The notes under the pieces: model-generated | Database searches by the model: none | What the model was told of the DNA's origin: nothing | What the model saw: the letters and a program-made list of their open reading frames with translations, nothing else | Part shown: one piece after another, positions 19,179-27,814 of the stretch | Layout: the number at the start of each line of letters is the position of its first letter | How positions within the stretch are numbered: position 1 is the first letter of the stretch | Assembly: GCA_965208385.1 (NCBI GenBank) | Contig: CBDBOO010000064.1 | Location: 12,663 to 76,662, forward strand | Source: Endozoicomonas sp965208385 | Lineage (GTDB): Bacteria; Pseudomonadota; Gammaproteobacteria; Pseudomonadales; Endozoicomonadaceae | Reading direction: 5' to 3' | DNA length: 64,000 nucleotides | Position numbers and translations under genes: made by a program

Positions 19179-19790
19179 ATGACTAATTATCATCATGGAA
19201 ATTTACGGGAAGCGTTACTGGTGGAAGCCAGGCAACAATTGATTGAATCTGGCCCGGAAAAGCTCAGTCTGCGTGCATTGGCTCGATCTCTAGGCGTTTC
19301 ACAGACAGCACCTTACCGTCACTTTCCGGATAAAACGTCTTTGCAGGTCGCGTTAGCTGCCGAGGCTTTTAACCGTTTCAATAAACAAATGTGGGATGAA
19401 GCTGATAAATCAGAAAGTCCCCATGAACGAATGGTTGAGCTGGGGCTTACCTATGTGAATTTCGCCTGTACAAATCCTGAACTCTATAAATTCATGTTTG
19501 GTCCGATTCTCAATGAAATAGAGTCCTCTCCTGAGCTGGAAACGGCCTGTATGGAAGGCATGGGATTATTGATGGATGGCGTGCGAAGTTTACTGGATAC
19601 TGAGAATGAATATATTTTATGGCAGGCAGCGGTAAGTTGTCGTGCATTTGTGCATGGGCTGGCCTGTATAAAAATGGATGGACTGGACATGGAGTGTCCG
19701 ATTACCGGAAGAGCTTTTAATCTTCCAGCTTCGCTTCACTTTATGCTGGCCGGCCTTTCCGGTTTTAATACCGATAAAGAGTTTTTGTGA
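19179..19790 (+). CDS. TetR/AcrR-family transcriptional repressor
   Basis: The 203-aa protein starts MTNYHHGNLREALLVEAR, typical of TetR proteins with the C-terminal TetR_C_33/WHG-type domain. The helix-turn-helix is at about residues 27-46 (LRALARSLGVSQTAPYRHFP). The ligand domain carries EFVNFACTNPELYKFMFGP-like sequence (actual VNFACTNPELYKFMFGP), frequent in this subfamily. It is divergent from the RND efflux operon with a shared palindrome between them, so it most likely represses the pump and itself. The ligand is unknown. Confidence 0.9.
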   Translation: MTNYHHGNLREALLVEARQQLIESGPEKLSLRALARSLGVSQTAPYRHFPDKTSLQVALAAEAFNRFNKQMWDEADKSESPHERMVELGLTYVNFACTNPELYKFMFGPILNEIESSPELETACMEGMGLLMDGVRSLLDTENEYILWQAAVSCRAFVHGLACIKMDGLDMECPITGRAFNLPASLHFMLAGLSGFNTDKEFL

Positions 19791-20170
19791 TAAACACCCT
19801 GCTAAACTTCTAACAAACGTGCTCCTCTGCCCGTTTTGCCAAGTTTATCTGCAGGGTTGGTCAGGTTGCATTTGTCCAGTGACAGGCATCCGCAGCCAAT
19901 ACATTCCGACATTTGATTCCGAAGCTGGGTCAATTGAAGAATCCTGTTATCAAGATCTTCTCGCCATCGGGTAGAGAGCTCCTCCCAATCCTGTAAAATA
20001 ACTTTGGCTCGATTGGGCAGATTGTCCAGCTCTCTGGCGATTTCTTCCAGTGTGAACCCTACATTCTGGGCAACGCGAATAATCGAGACGATTCGAATCA
20101 CTACCCGATTATAACGACGATGGTTAGCTCTTGATTAAAACCGCAACGAACGCAACATTCGTTGTTATGA

Positions 20171-21448
20171 TTAAGGCTCAAGCTGCCTTGTTAAACTTTT
20201 AATAAATACGTTACGGGAGCCATTAATATCACGATCAACGGTGAATCCATCACCCTTTATAACCTTTGACGAGCCAAGCCGGTCGTTAATGGTGCCATCC
20301 CACGTACGGGTTTTTGAGGTGTATGCCTCATTGCAATCGACAACGTGTTTACCGTACTTTTTGGCATACCACTTAAGACGCATCTTAAACCCGTAGTGGT
20401 TAAGGTCTAGCATCTGGCGACAAGTGTTTCGGCGAATAATACGAACCTTTTTGTCTTTCCGTGTGACCATCCCTCTGGTTTCAAAGGTGGGTAAAAAGAT
20501 CACGTCATAGCTAGACACAAGCTCGAACGCCAAGCGGTTATGCAAGTCCAGAATGATGTCATCCTTCTTACACTTCAGGCGATTGATTTTACGGTTAAAG
20601 TGAACAATGCAATCTCGCGCCCACTGAGGCATATCAACGAACTTCACGCCCTTTTGCACATTGAGAACTTTTTGTTTTTGACCAATCAGCTTGTCCACTT
20701 TCTTCATTAATGGGAACAGCTTTTCTTTGGCAAGGTTATCGCCAGCAATTAAAGCATCCTTATCGCTAAAACAGGTGGCGAAGGTTCTCACTCCGGGATC
20801 AATACCAACACAATTTACTCCACCTTGGATTTCGGTATTGAGTTCGATGTGTTGTTGCACCTGAATAAACCAACGACCCTTGTCACAGGTGATAACGCAT
20901 GATTTGCCAATGGCTTCGTCGGGTACATTTTCAGTCAGATGAATTTTACCCAGCGCATTGACGCAGGGGTTTAGCCTCTTTGGTAGCCGGTCAATTGAGA
21001 AAGAATGCTTGCTCCCTTTGCGGCTTTTAAATCCGACCTCTGCAAAACCTCCTTTGGCTCCTTTCAGTTTTTTATTCTTGCTGCAAACCGCTTTAAAGGT
21101 GGTTGCCGCTGCAAGTGTTCCATTGTCAGAAATTAATGAATTATAAGCACGACCATTGTCTTTCTGTTCTTGCTCTACCTGTACCTTTATGGAAGGGCGC
21201 ATGTTGATGAACTTGCCGCTTTCATCCTTGTATTTGTCGTTACGGAAGTGGTTTACAGCTAGATTGTATGAACGTCTATATAATGCAAGTGCGTCCCTGT
21301 ATGCCGACTCATTTTCCGGATAAAACCTTATCTTTTTTGATGCTACTATTTTTACGCCTTTCAGCGGAACGCTTTCCGTAGTGGCTATTGCAGAATAAGG
21401 TAATGAAACCGACAAGCTCTGAGGTATCAAAGGCTTCACAGGAACCAT
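20171..21448 (-). CDS. TnpB, RNA-guided nuclease of an IS607-type element
   Basis: TnpB proteins are RuvC nucleases guided by an RNA from the element's own end. The RuvC parts are visible: GIDPGVRTFATCF (first Asp), IFLPTFETRGM (Glu) and TVDRDINGSRNVF (last Asp). The zinc-finger region between Glu and the last Asp reads EAYTSKTRTWDG...LGSSKVIKGDG and lacks the usual CxxC pairs, a form known in some IS607 TnpBs and Fanzor-like proteins. The frame is open to 21769, but that part is a shadow of tnpA. Plausible starts are the ATGs at 21448 or 21457, or a non-ATG start nearer 21360 just before VKIVASKKIRFYP. The right-hand end of the element beyond the stop is only about 45 bp. Confidence 0.82.
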   Translation of the reverse strand: MVPVKPLIPQSLSVSLPYSAIATTESVPLKGVKIVASKKIRFYPENESAYRDALALYRRSYNLAVNHFRNDKYKDESGKFINMRPSIKVQVEQEQKDNGRAYNSLISDNGTLAAATTFKAVCSKNKKLKGAKGGFAEVGFKSRKGSKHSFSIDRLPKRLNPCVNALGKIHLTENVPDEAIGKSCVITCDKGRWFIQVQQHIELNTEIQGGVNCVGIDPGVRTFATCFSDKDALIAGDNLAKEKLFPLMKKVDKLIGQKQKVLNVQKGVKFVDMPQWARDCIVHFNRKINRLKCKKDDIILDLHNRLAFELVSSYDVIFLPTFETRGMVTRKDKKVRIIRRNTCRQMLDLNHYGFKMRLKWYAKKYGKHVVDCNEAYTSKTRTWDGTINDRLGSSKVIKGDGFTVDRDINGSRNVFIKSLTRQLEP

Positions 21449-21875
21449 TCGAGTCATCCAGAACTTCGATTTGTCCTCCCGATAATTCAACGAGCCATTT
21501 GATAAGCTCGAATCCTGATCGTGCAAGTCGGTCTTTTGTGGCAACCACAATGTGGGTTGGATTTCCGCACATTGCTGATTCCAGAATGGTTTGCAGCCCT
21601 TTTCGTTTAAAGTTGAAAGCACTGGCAATGTCACTGATAAATTCTGCGTCAGGATGCCTTTCGAGCAAGATACGCTTTTGCGTATTGATGCTGGATTTTT
21701 GCTTCCCTGAGCTAACCCTTGCATAGCATATCTTTCTCTGCTGGTTGATGAATATGCGGTAGTGACCACCGCTCGTTTGCATTATTTTCTCGTAATGACC
21801 GCTTTCGATCTTTCGCCTTATTGTCTGGGAGGTTACGCCCTCAATCTTGGCAAGTTTGGTTGTGGATACCCACAA
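21309..21875 (-). CDS. IS607-family TnpA, serine recombinase
   Basis: The 188-aa protein has an N-terminal MerR-like helix-turn-helix (MWVSTTKLAKIEGVTSQTIR, then KIESGHY) followed by the catalytic domain with CYARVSSGKQKSSINTQKR, where the serine after RV is the nucleophile, and a downstream VVATKDRLARSGFELI block. This domain order is specific to IS607 transposases. The gene is intact and overlaps the start of tnpB. Confidence 0.9.
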   Translation of the reverse strand: MWVSTTKLAKIEGVTSQTIRRKIESGHYEKIMQTSGGHYRIFINQQRKICYARVSSGKQKSSINTQKRILLERHPDAEFISDIASAFNFKRKGLQTILESAMCGNPTHIVVATKDRLARSGFELIKWLVELSGGQIEVLDDSNGSCEAFDTSELVGFITLFCNSHYGKRSAERRKNSSIKKDKVLSGK

Positions 21876-22086
21876 AATAAACGTCTCTGGTTATTAATTC
21901 AGAGACAGCATAGCACGCTATGTTGCGTTTGTTGCATTTTTACTGAACTGTATTGCGGGTGCTGCTGATGAGACCCTTTTTCTCATAAAAATGTATAGCT
22001 GATATGGCTAACCCGGTACGTTCAGCTAACTCTCCAACGGATACCCACGCTGGAATTTTTTTGTTTTCCACGAGGAAATGCCTTTA

Positions 22087-22104
22087 CCTGAACTTATATT
22101 GAGG
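22087..22104 (+). promoter_or_regulatory. SoxR-type operator upstream of the MFS exporter
   Basis: cctgaacttatattgagg matches 14 of 18 positions of the E. coli soxS SoxR site CCTCAAGTTAACTTGAGG. It starts 16 bp from the soxR start, in the divergent region leading to the MFS gene. A TTTACC (22083-22088) and a TAGAGT (22108-22113) with 19 bp between them would give the long-spacer promoter typical of MerR-type activators. Confidence 0.6.
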
Positions 22105-22115
22105 TAATAGAGTAG

Positions 22116-22262
22116 CGGCAACCTGATCCTTTACAAGAGAAAACTACATTGAAAAATGCAGGCATTCAATTTATTCCCGGCGCTATGCACGCTTCTGGTT
22201 TTCAGGGGGCTATCAGTATTTCTTACCCCATGAAGAAAGCTTTTGATGGAGGACTGTATTGA
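22116..22262 (+). other. Short open frame, leader peptide or gene remnant, coupled to the MFS gene
   Basis: An in-frame stretch follows a stop at 22113 and includes LKNAGIQFIPGAMHASGFQ and SISYPMKKAFDGGLY. It ends TGA overlapping the MFS ATG (TGATG). It has a possible TTG start at 22149 and no clear ATG near a ribosome-binding site. It looks like protein, possibly the tail of a lost gene, but I do not recognise the family. Confidence 0.35.
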
Positions 22263-23452
22263 TGCGTACTTTAATCGGGGATCGTCGTGCAGTTAGCCTG
22301 TTGCTGGTTTCAACGCTGACTATTATGTCCGGTGCCACCATTGCACCCTCACTACCAGGTATTGCGGCCGAGTTTTCAAACAGCCCAAATAGTGAATTTT
22401 TGACTCAGATGCTGCTTTCTCTTCCAGCCCTCTTCATTGCTTTATTTGCTCCTCTGGCAGGTATGGTGGCTGATCGTTTTGGACGACGCAGTCAATTATT
22501 GTTCTCTGTTTTATTGTTTGCAGTGGCCGGTACTGCCGGTGCACAGCTGGACTCTCTGGAAGCTATGCTGGTGAGTCGTGCAATATTGGGAATCGCTGTT
22601 GCCGGAATAATGACTGCATCAACCGCACTGATAGCTGATTATTTTTCAATAAGTACCAGAACCCGTTTTATGGGCTATCAGCAGGCATTCTCCAATATTG
22701 GAGGTATCACGTTCTTCATCAGTGCAGGCTATCTGGCCGCTATTAACACCCGACTGCCATTTTATATATACGGCGCAGCAATTTTACTTCTCCCCTTTCT
22801 ATTCATGTGGATTACTGAACCACCAAAGAAACTGAAGCCGCAACAGGTTGCAGATAAAACCGATACCGAGAATCGCTGGGTAATCACCTTGATGGCTTGT
22901 TGTGTATTGATCTTTTGTCATTTTATGGTCTTTTACGTTATGCCGACTCAATTACCGTTTTTTATGAGCCATATCGGTATTACAGATCCCAGCCTTCTGG
23001 GGCTTGCGATGGGTATGACAACATTGACAGCCGCTCTTGCAGCTCTGGTATTTAATCGGTTACTGAAGGTTTTAAAGAGTCATGGCCTGACGGCAGTAGG
23101 TTTTATGACCGTCGCGAGCGGTTCTATGGTTCTATCCGTTGCACACAGCTTTTCGTATGTTGTTCTGGCTTCTGGTCTGGTGGGTGTTGGCATGGGGCTG
23201 ATACTGCCAAATTTCATGGCTCATGGCATGAATGTCGTACCAGCTCATCGGCGGGGACTGGCTTCGGGTGCATTAACAACCAGCATTTTCATAGGCCAGT
23301 TTGTATCACCTTTAATGAGCTCTTTTCTGATTGATTCAGTGGGTTACCGGCAGACATATCTGGTTATTGCTGTATTTTTACTCGTCATTGCTGTTTTCGC
23401 CTTTTTCCTACTGAAGTGGCTTGAAAGCATTTCTAAACCTTCCCATACCTGA
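22262..23452 (+). CDS. MFS transporter, probable drug exporter
   Basis: The protein is about 396 aa with twelve predicted membrane helices. The N-terminal half has the MFS motif A (GMVADRFGRRSQLL) in loop 2-3 and LVSRAILGIAVAGIMTASTA in helix 4, and the second half starts after a charged central loop (EPPKKLKPQQV...ENRW). I chose the ATG at 22262 because GGAGG (22249-22253) precedes it at normal spacing; the frame also contains a TTG one codon earlier. The SoxR-type operator upstream and the divergent (broken) soxR indicate a redox-cycler-induced exporter. With SoxR lost, expression is likely constitutively low or controlled by another SoxR. Confidence 0.88.
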   Translation: MRTLIGDRRAVSLLLVSTLTIMSGATIAPSLPGIAAEFSNSPNSEFLTQMLLSLPALFIALFAPLAGMVADRFGRRSQLLFSVLLFAVAGTAGAQLDSLEAMLVSRAILGIAVAGIMTASTALIADYFSISTRTRFMGYQQAFSNIGGITFFISAGYLAAINTRLPFYIYGAAILLLPFLFMWITEPPKKLKPQQVADKTDTENRWVITLMACCVLIFCHFMVFYVMPTQLPFFMSHIGITDPSLLGLAMGMTTLTAALAALVFNRLLKVLKSHGLTAVGFMTVASGSMVLSVAHSFSYVVLASGLVGVGMGLILPNFMAHGMNVVPAHRRGLASGALTTSIFIGQFVSPLMSSFLIDSVGYRQTYLVIAVFLLVIAVFAFFLLKWLESISKPSHT

Positions 23453-23860
23453 TCAGAATTCAGAGCTGATTTAATCACAAATGGCCGTTTTTTTATTCAC
23501 ACGTTTGACTGGCGTTCGTCGTAAGTCTCAGGGTAGACATTAAGAAGTATATGTTGGGCGTAAGGGCTTCAGAGCAGGTTGGCAATCAAAGATTGCATTA
23601 ATGCGTTATGGTCGTATCGATGCAGCCACAGAATCCGTTTTAGATCGGCTATACGAGTTACCCAAAATGCTTCTACCGCCCTTGCTAGTAGCGAACAATT
23701 GCTTAATATCTACCCTAAGAGGGGAGGCAACGATATCGTTAAAAATAGATGAAGGTAATTGTTCACCTGCTTGCCAGTCAATATTGCATTTCAGCGCAGT
23801 AACAAAACAGTTTTCCAGTTATTTATACAGACTAAAGGCAAAGAAAAATCAATCCTATAT
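23453..23860. other. 408-bp intergenic region, no gene seen
   Basis: The stretch between the MFS gene and the Fur box shows no credible gene. A plus-strand frame from 23601 has no ribosome-binding site and ends in simple AT-rich sequence that overlaps the Fur site. No repeat family of this window is recognisable here. Confidence 0.5.
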
Positions 23861-23879
23861 TGTAATGCTAATCATTCTC
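23861..23879 (+). promoter_or_regulatory. Fur box upstream of the imelysin operon
   Basis: tgtaatgctaatcattctc matches 15 of 19 positions of the Fur consensus GATAATGATAATCATTATC. More Fur-like half-sites (cattataattc, cataattatctca) follow to about 23905. The site ends 57 bp before the first gene of the imelysin operon, whose gene content is iron-related. Confidence 0.75.
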
Positions 23880-23935
23880 ATTATAATTCGCCTCATAATT
23901 ATCTCATCGAATAAAAATATATGGAGTGTACAGGG

Positions 23936-25282
23936 ATGGTCTTTCGATCTTCTTTAGCCAGAATCAGTACCGTTTTTCTTGCTTCTGCCCTAATGGCAGG
24001 ATGTGGCAATGATGACAGTAGTAGCCGTGATGACAAGAGTGTCAGTGCAGTCAGAGAAACAAAACCAGCAATTGAACAGTCTCGTGTCGAGACCAGTCAG
24101 GGGAAAGCAGTTGTAGAGCAATATGCCAATGTCGCCCAGGCTACATTTGAAGATGCCCTGTTAACAGCCCGTGAACTTAAAACAGCATTGCAGGCTCTGG
24201 TTGAAAATCCCTCTGATGAAACACTCAAAAATGCTCGAGTTGCGTGGAAAGCAGGCCGTGTTCCCTATCAGCAGAGCGAAGTATTCCGGTTTGGCAATCC
24301 CGTGGTTGATGATTGGGAAGGTCAGTTGAATGCCTGGCCACTGGATGAAGGTCTTATTGATTACGTTCAATCAGGTCGTTACGACTTTGAATTGGGAAAT
24401 GATGGCGCCTTGGCGAATATTGTCGGTAGTTCTGAACTGAAAATTGCCGGAGAAACGCTGGACTTAACAACACTGACTCCGCAATTGCTGGCGGATTTGA
24501 ATGAACTGGGTGGCAGTGAAGCCAATGTGGCCACCGGCTATCATGCTATCGAGTTTCTACTTTGGGGGCAGGATTTGAACGGTACTGAATCCGGTGCAGG
24601 AAATCGTCCTTTTAGTGATTTTTCCACAGGCAGTGATTGTTCCAATGGTAACTGCGCACGTCGGGGAGACTATCTGATGGCAGTGGCTGATCTGTTGATC
24701 AGTGATCTGGAATTTATGGTGGAACAGTGGCAGCCAGGTAGTGCAGATAATTATCGCACGATACTGGTGTCTGAATCTGTAAACCAGGGATTCAGAAAAA
24801 TGTTATTCGGCATGGGTAGTCTTTCTCTGGGAGAGCTGGCCGGTGAACGAATGAAGGTGGCACTGGAAGCAAACTCTACTGAAGATGAGCATGATTGTTT
24901 CAGTGACAACACCCACAATTCACATTTTTATAACAATCAGGGCATTCGAAATGTCTATACCGGTAGTTATTCAAGAGTGAATGGCGAAGTGATATCAGGA
25001 CCAAGCCTGAAGGATCTGGTAGAAAAAGAAAATGCCGATCAGGGTGCGGTCATTCTGGCCAGTTTTGATGCCAGTCGCTCTTCGCTCCAGAAGCTGGTGG
25101 ACTCGGCTGAAAAAAATAATATCGCATTTGATCAGTTAATTGCAGCGGGCAATACAGAAGGTAATGCGCTGGTTCAGTCAGCAATAAATACCCTTGTTGC
25201 CCAGACAGAATCCATTGAACAGGCTGCAGGCTTGATTGGAATTCAACAACTGAATCCCGATACAGCGGATCATGATTTCTAA
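23936..25282 (+). CDS. Imelysin-family periplasmic lipoprotein (IrpA/ICMP-like)
   Basis: Imelysin-like proteins are periplasmic iron-related proteins with a conserved GxHxxE site. Here the start MVFRSSLARISTVFLASALM is followed by a lipobox (LMAGC). The imelysin fold shows FRFGNPVVDDWEGQLNAWPL and NVATGYHAIEFLLWGQDLNG, the latter containing the GxHxxE motif. I prefer the ATG at 23936 because GGAG lies nine bases upstream; the ATG at 23921 has no ribosome-binding site. It is the first gene of a four-gene plus-strand operon (imelysin, DUF1111, imelysin, DUF1513) equivalent to the PA4370-PA4373 type cluster. The role is probably in iron uptake or handling; the mechanism is not established. Confidence 0.88.
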   Translation: MVFRSSLARISTVFLASALMAGCGNDDSSSRDDKSVSAVRETKPAIEQSRVETSQGKAVVEQYANVAQATFEDALLTARELKTALQALVENPSDETLKNARVAWKAGRVPYQQSEVFRFGNPVVDDWEGQLNAWPLDEGLIDYVQSGRYDFELGNDGALANIVGSSELKIAGETLDLTTLTPQLLADLNELGGSEANVATGYHAIEFLLWGQDLNGTESGAGNRPFSDFSTGSDCSNGNCARRGDYLMAVADLLISDLEFMVEQWQPGSADNYRTILVSESVNQGFRKMLFGMGSLSLGELAGERMKVALEANSTEDEHDCFSDNTHNSHFYNNQGIRNVYTGSYSRVNGEVISGPSLKDLVEKENADQGAVILASFDASRSSLQKLVDSAEKNNIAFDQLIAAGNTEGNALVQSAINTLVAQTESIEQAAGLIGIQQLNPDTADHDF

Positions 25283-25368
25283 CAATAAATAATAAGTATT
25301 AAATAATAAATCTGGCTGATAATAGCGATAAATTATTATCAGCTGGAATTCCAGAGAGATGTATTAAA

Positions 25369-26787
25369 ATGCAAATTCGAACCCGCTGGTTCGCTTTTCT
25401 TGCCCCATTCATTGTAGTGGGGCTTTTGGGTTGTAGTGAAACAGCAGAAGTCACCTTTGAGCCAGGAGAACAGCGTCCTGGCGGTGCTGCTTCAGTCAAT
25501 GCTTCCGGTCGAAATGCCTTTTCCCTCCCATCCGCCAATATGGCTGTCAGTCGTCGTCTTGATTTCAGTGTAGGTAACAGTTTTTTTAAAAACCCGTGGG
25601 TGGCTGCACCGGCCAGTACCACAGCACGCGATGGACTGGGGCCGTTGTTTAACACCAATGCCTGCCAGAACTGTCATATCAAGGATGGACGTGGTCATTC
25701 CCCGGAGAACGGTGAATTCAATCGTGTTTCCATGCTGGTACGTTTGAGTATTCCTGAAAAAACTGAGCCAGGGAAAGATGCTCTGGAAAGGCAGAAAACG
25801 ATGCCTGATCCGGTTTATGGTGGCCAGCTTCAGGATCTTTCTTTACCAGGTGGGGAGGCTGAAGGTCGGGTTCGAATACACTATGACTACAGCTTGATTT
25901 CATTTAAGGATGGCTCAACCGTTGAATTGAGAAAACCCGAGCTGGACATTACTGAGTTGGCTTTCGGGCCTTTCTCCAGTGACATCATGATGTCAGCGCG
26001 AATAGCACCTCCCATGATCGGTCTTGGGTTGCTTGAATCCATAAAGACCGTTGATATTCTTGCCAGAGCTGATCCTGATGACGTTGACAGGGATGGTATT
26101 TCGGGTCGGGCCAATCGTGTCTGGAATCAGAACCTGGGTAAAATGTCTGTTGGTCGTTTTGGCTGGAAAGCTGGGCAGCCCACGCTCAGGCAGCAGAATG
26201 CCGCTGCTTTTAATGGTGATATGGGATTGACGACGACCCTTTTCATGGATGAAAACTGTACGCAGAGCCAAAAAAGCTGCAGGCAGCAAATGGCGGGAGG
26301 TCACCCCGAGGTGTCTGATAATATTTTGGATAAAGTGACTTTTTACTCAAAAAACCTTGCCGTGCCAGTGAGAGTAAATGCGAAAACTGAACCCGTTCTA
26401 AAAGGAAAACAGCTGTTTTATCAGGCTGGTTGTGTTTCATGTCATACTCCGTCGTTTACAACGTCGGATAACGTTTCGCCTGAACAGTCAGGACAATTAA
26501 TATGGCCATACACTGACCTGCTGCTCCATGACATGGGTGATGGATTAGCTGATAATCGTCCAGAATCACTTGCCAATGGTAATGAGTGGAGAACTCAGCC
26601 TCTATGGGGTATTGGTCATTCTAAAGTGATAAATAAGCGGGCAGGTTTTCTGCATGATGGCCGGGCGAGAACTGTGATGGAAGCTATTCTCTGGCATGGC
26701 GGTGAAGCTCAGGATTCCAGAGAGCAAGTAATGAGTATGACGGCAATTGAACGCAGTTTATTACTCGAATTTATTGAGTCTTTATGA
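25369..26787 (+). CDS. Di-heme oxidoreductase-like lipoprotein (DUF1111)
   Basis: The 472-aa protein starts MQIRTRWFAFLAPFIVVGLL with a lipobox LLGC, so it is exported and lipid-anchored. It has two c-type heme sites, CQNCH (after GLGPLFNTNA) and CVSCH (after KQLFYQAG), as in the DUF1111/thiol-oxidoreductase family related to cytochrome c peroxidases. The C-terminal part has RTQPLWGIGHS and GFLHDGRARTVMEAILWHGG, where late His and Met residues could serve as heme ligands. It is the second gene of the iron operon and overlaps the next start by ATGA. A role in iron oxidation state change beside imelysins is inference. Confidence 0.88.
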   Translation: MQIRTRWFAFLAPFIVVGLLGCSETAEVTFEPGEQRPGGAASVNASGRNAFSLPSANMAVSRRLDFSVGNSFFKNPWVAAPASTTARDGLGPLFNTNACQNCHIKDGRGHSPENGEFNRVSMLVRLSIPEKTEPGKDALERQKTMPDPVYGGQLQDLSLPGGEAEGRVRIHYDYSLISFKDGSTVELRKPELDITELAFGPFSSDIMMSARIAPPMIGLGLLESIKTVDILARADPDDVDRDGISGRANRVWNQNLGKMSVGRFGWKAGQPTLRQQNAAAFNGDMGLTTTLFMDENCTQSQKSCRQQMAGGHPEVSDNILDKVTFYSKNLAVPVRVNAKTEPVLKGKQLFYQAGCVSCHTPSFTTSDNVSPEQSGQLIWPYTDLLLHDMGDGLADNRPESLANGNEWRTQPLWGIGHSKVINKRAGFLHDGRARTVMEAILWHGGEAQDSREQVMSMTAIERSLLLEFIESL

Positions 26788-27809
26788 GAAGAATAACAAT
26801 AGTTACATCTGTTTTGCTTTTTATCACGGGTTGCAGTCAGCAAACCACCGGTGAACGTTCAGATTTCGAAGCCCTGTTAATCGATCAAATTCAACCTCGA
26901 TACACGGCGTTGGTTCAGCAGTCTGAAAATTATTCCACGGCCATCAGGGAGTATTGTTTTCAGCCGAACGCTGAGCGTCTTGAGCATACGCGTGAAAATT
27001 GGCGCTCTGCCATGTTGAGCTGGCAGTCTGCAGAGACGGTAAGTCAGCTTATGCTTGCAGAGGATATGGAAGGATGGCGTTTTCAATTCTGGCCGGATAA
27101 AAAAAATCTGACCGGTCGAAAAGTAAAGCAGAGAGTTCAGCAATCAGAACCGCTTGGTCTGATGTCAGACAGCGTAATTCTTCAGGGTTTTTCTGCATCT
27201 GAATATCTTCTTTTTGATTCTGAAGTGGATTTCTTGGAAACCAACAGAATAAAAATGAACTGCGTTTTCCTTGAAGCTAATGCCAGTGCCATTGTGACTA
27301 ATAGTACTGAACTTCAGAATCGCTGGATAAATTCCGGATCTTATCAAAAGCGTTTACTGGCGCTGGAGAGCGAAACAGGCAAGCTGGATATGTCCGGTTG
27401 GGTTCTGAATACTCTGGATGTCCAGATTGCCCGGTTGAAGCGCGAACTATCCCTGCCCCTGGGCAAAAAACGTCCCAATCTTTATCTGGCAGAGTCATGG
27501 AGGAGTCAACAATCATTACAGAATATTCGGGAATCCCTGACTGCGATGTTGTCTATGGTTGCACTGACAGGAGCCCGTGCCGGTAATGAGAAGCAGATAG
27601 CACTCTGGGCTGATCTTTCACGGCAGATTATTGCTGTTCAGGCGTTGGCCCGACAATTACCAGACGGATTTTCCGAAGCTATTGATTCAGGCAAACTGAA
27701 TGAACTCAGACATTTGGAAGTAGAGCTGAAAGTATTAGGGAAACAGGTTGTATCGGGCGCTAAAACCCTCAATGTTGCTCTCGGTTTCAATGCCAGTGAT
27801 GGGGATTAA
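26784..27809 (+). CDS. Second imelysin-family lipoprotein
   Basis: The 341-aa protein starts MRRITIVTSVLLFITGCSQQ, a lipoprotein signal with Cys at residue 17. The imelysin features are divergent: WRFQFWPDKKNLTGRKVKQR and LQGFSASEYLLFDSE stand where the first imelysin has its FGNPV and GYHAIEFLL blocks; the motif is GFSASE, with Ser replacing His. This suggests that the second paralogue has altered or lost the metal site, as in the shorter partner of related operons. Its ATG overlaps the stop of the DUF1111 gene. Confidence 0.85.
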   Translation: MRRITIVTSVLLFITGCSQQTTGERSDFEALLIDQIQPRYTALVQQSENYSTAIREYCFQPNAERLEHTRENWRSAMLSWQSAETVSQLMLAEDMEGWRFQFWPDKKNLTGRKVKQRVQQSEPLGLMSDSVILQGFSASEYLLFDSEVDFLETNRIKMNCVFLEANASAIVTNSTELQNRWINSGSYQKRLLALESETGKLDMSGWVLNTLDVQIARLKRELSLPLGKKRPNLYLAESWRSQQSLQNIRESLTAMLSMVALTGARAGNEKQIALWADLSRQIIAVQALARQLPDGFSEAIDSGKLNELRHLEVELKVLGKQVVSGAKTLNVALGFNASDGD

Positions 27810-27814
27810 TCAGT

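Larger units (their letters stand above)
20126..21951. mobile_element. IS607-type element (serine recombinase + TnpB) in soxR
   Basis: The boundaries are deduced from the interrupted SoxR frame and are good to a few bases. The two ends share an inverted motif, gcaacaaacgcaacat at the right side and gcaacgaacgcaacat (read inward) at the left. There is no target duplication, as known for IS607 elements, which use a serine recombinase. A short hairpin (catagcacgctatg) lies near the tnpA-side end. Both genes read on the minus strand and overlap. Confidence 0.75.
19802..22071 (-). pseudogene. soxR: soxR, redox-sensing MerR-family regulator, split by an IS607-type element
   Basis: SoxR senses redox-cycling compounds through a [2Fe-2S] cluster. 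The N-terminal piece (22071-21952, GTG start) reads MENKKIPAWVSVGELAERTG and ISAIHFYEKKGLISSTRN, the MerR helix-turn-helix. The C-terminal piece (20125-19802) resumes NHRRYNRVVIRIVSIIRVAQ, then the dimerisation helix and CIGCGCLSLDKC, which has the four cluster cysteines in the SoxR spacing. The two halves join at STRN/xGNHRRY, where about 1.83 kb of IS607-type DNA is inserted. The gene is divergent from an MFS exporter that has a SoxR-type operator, so the exporter has lost this copy of its regulator. Confidence 0.88.

Noticed and set aside
23601..23957. 118-codon plus-strand frame before the imelysin operon
   Set aside because: Its 3' end is simple AT-rich sequence covering the Fur box and the imelysin start region; no ribosome-binding site or family.
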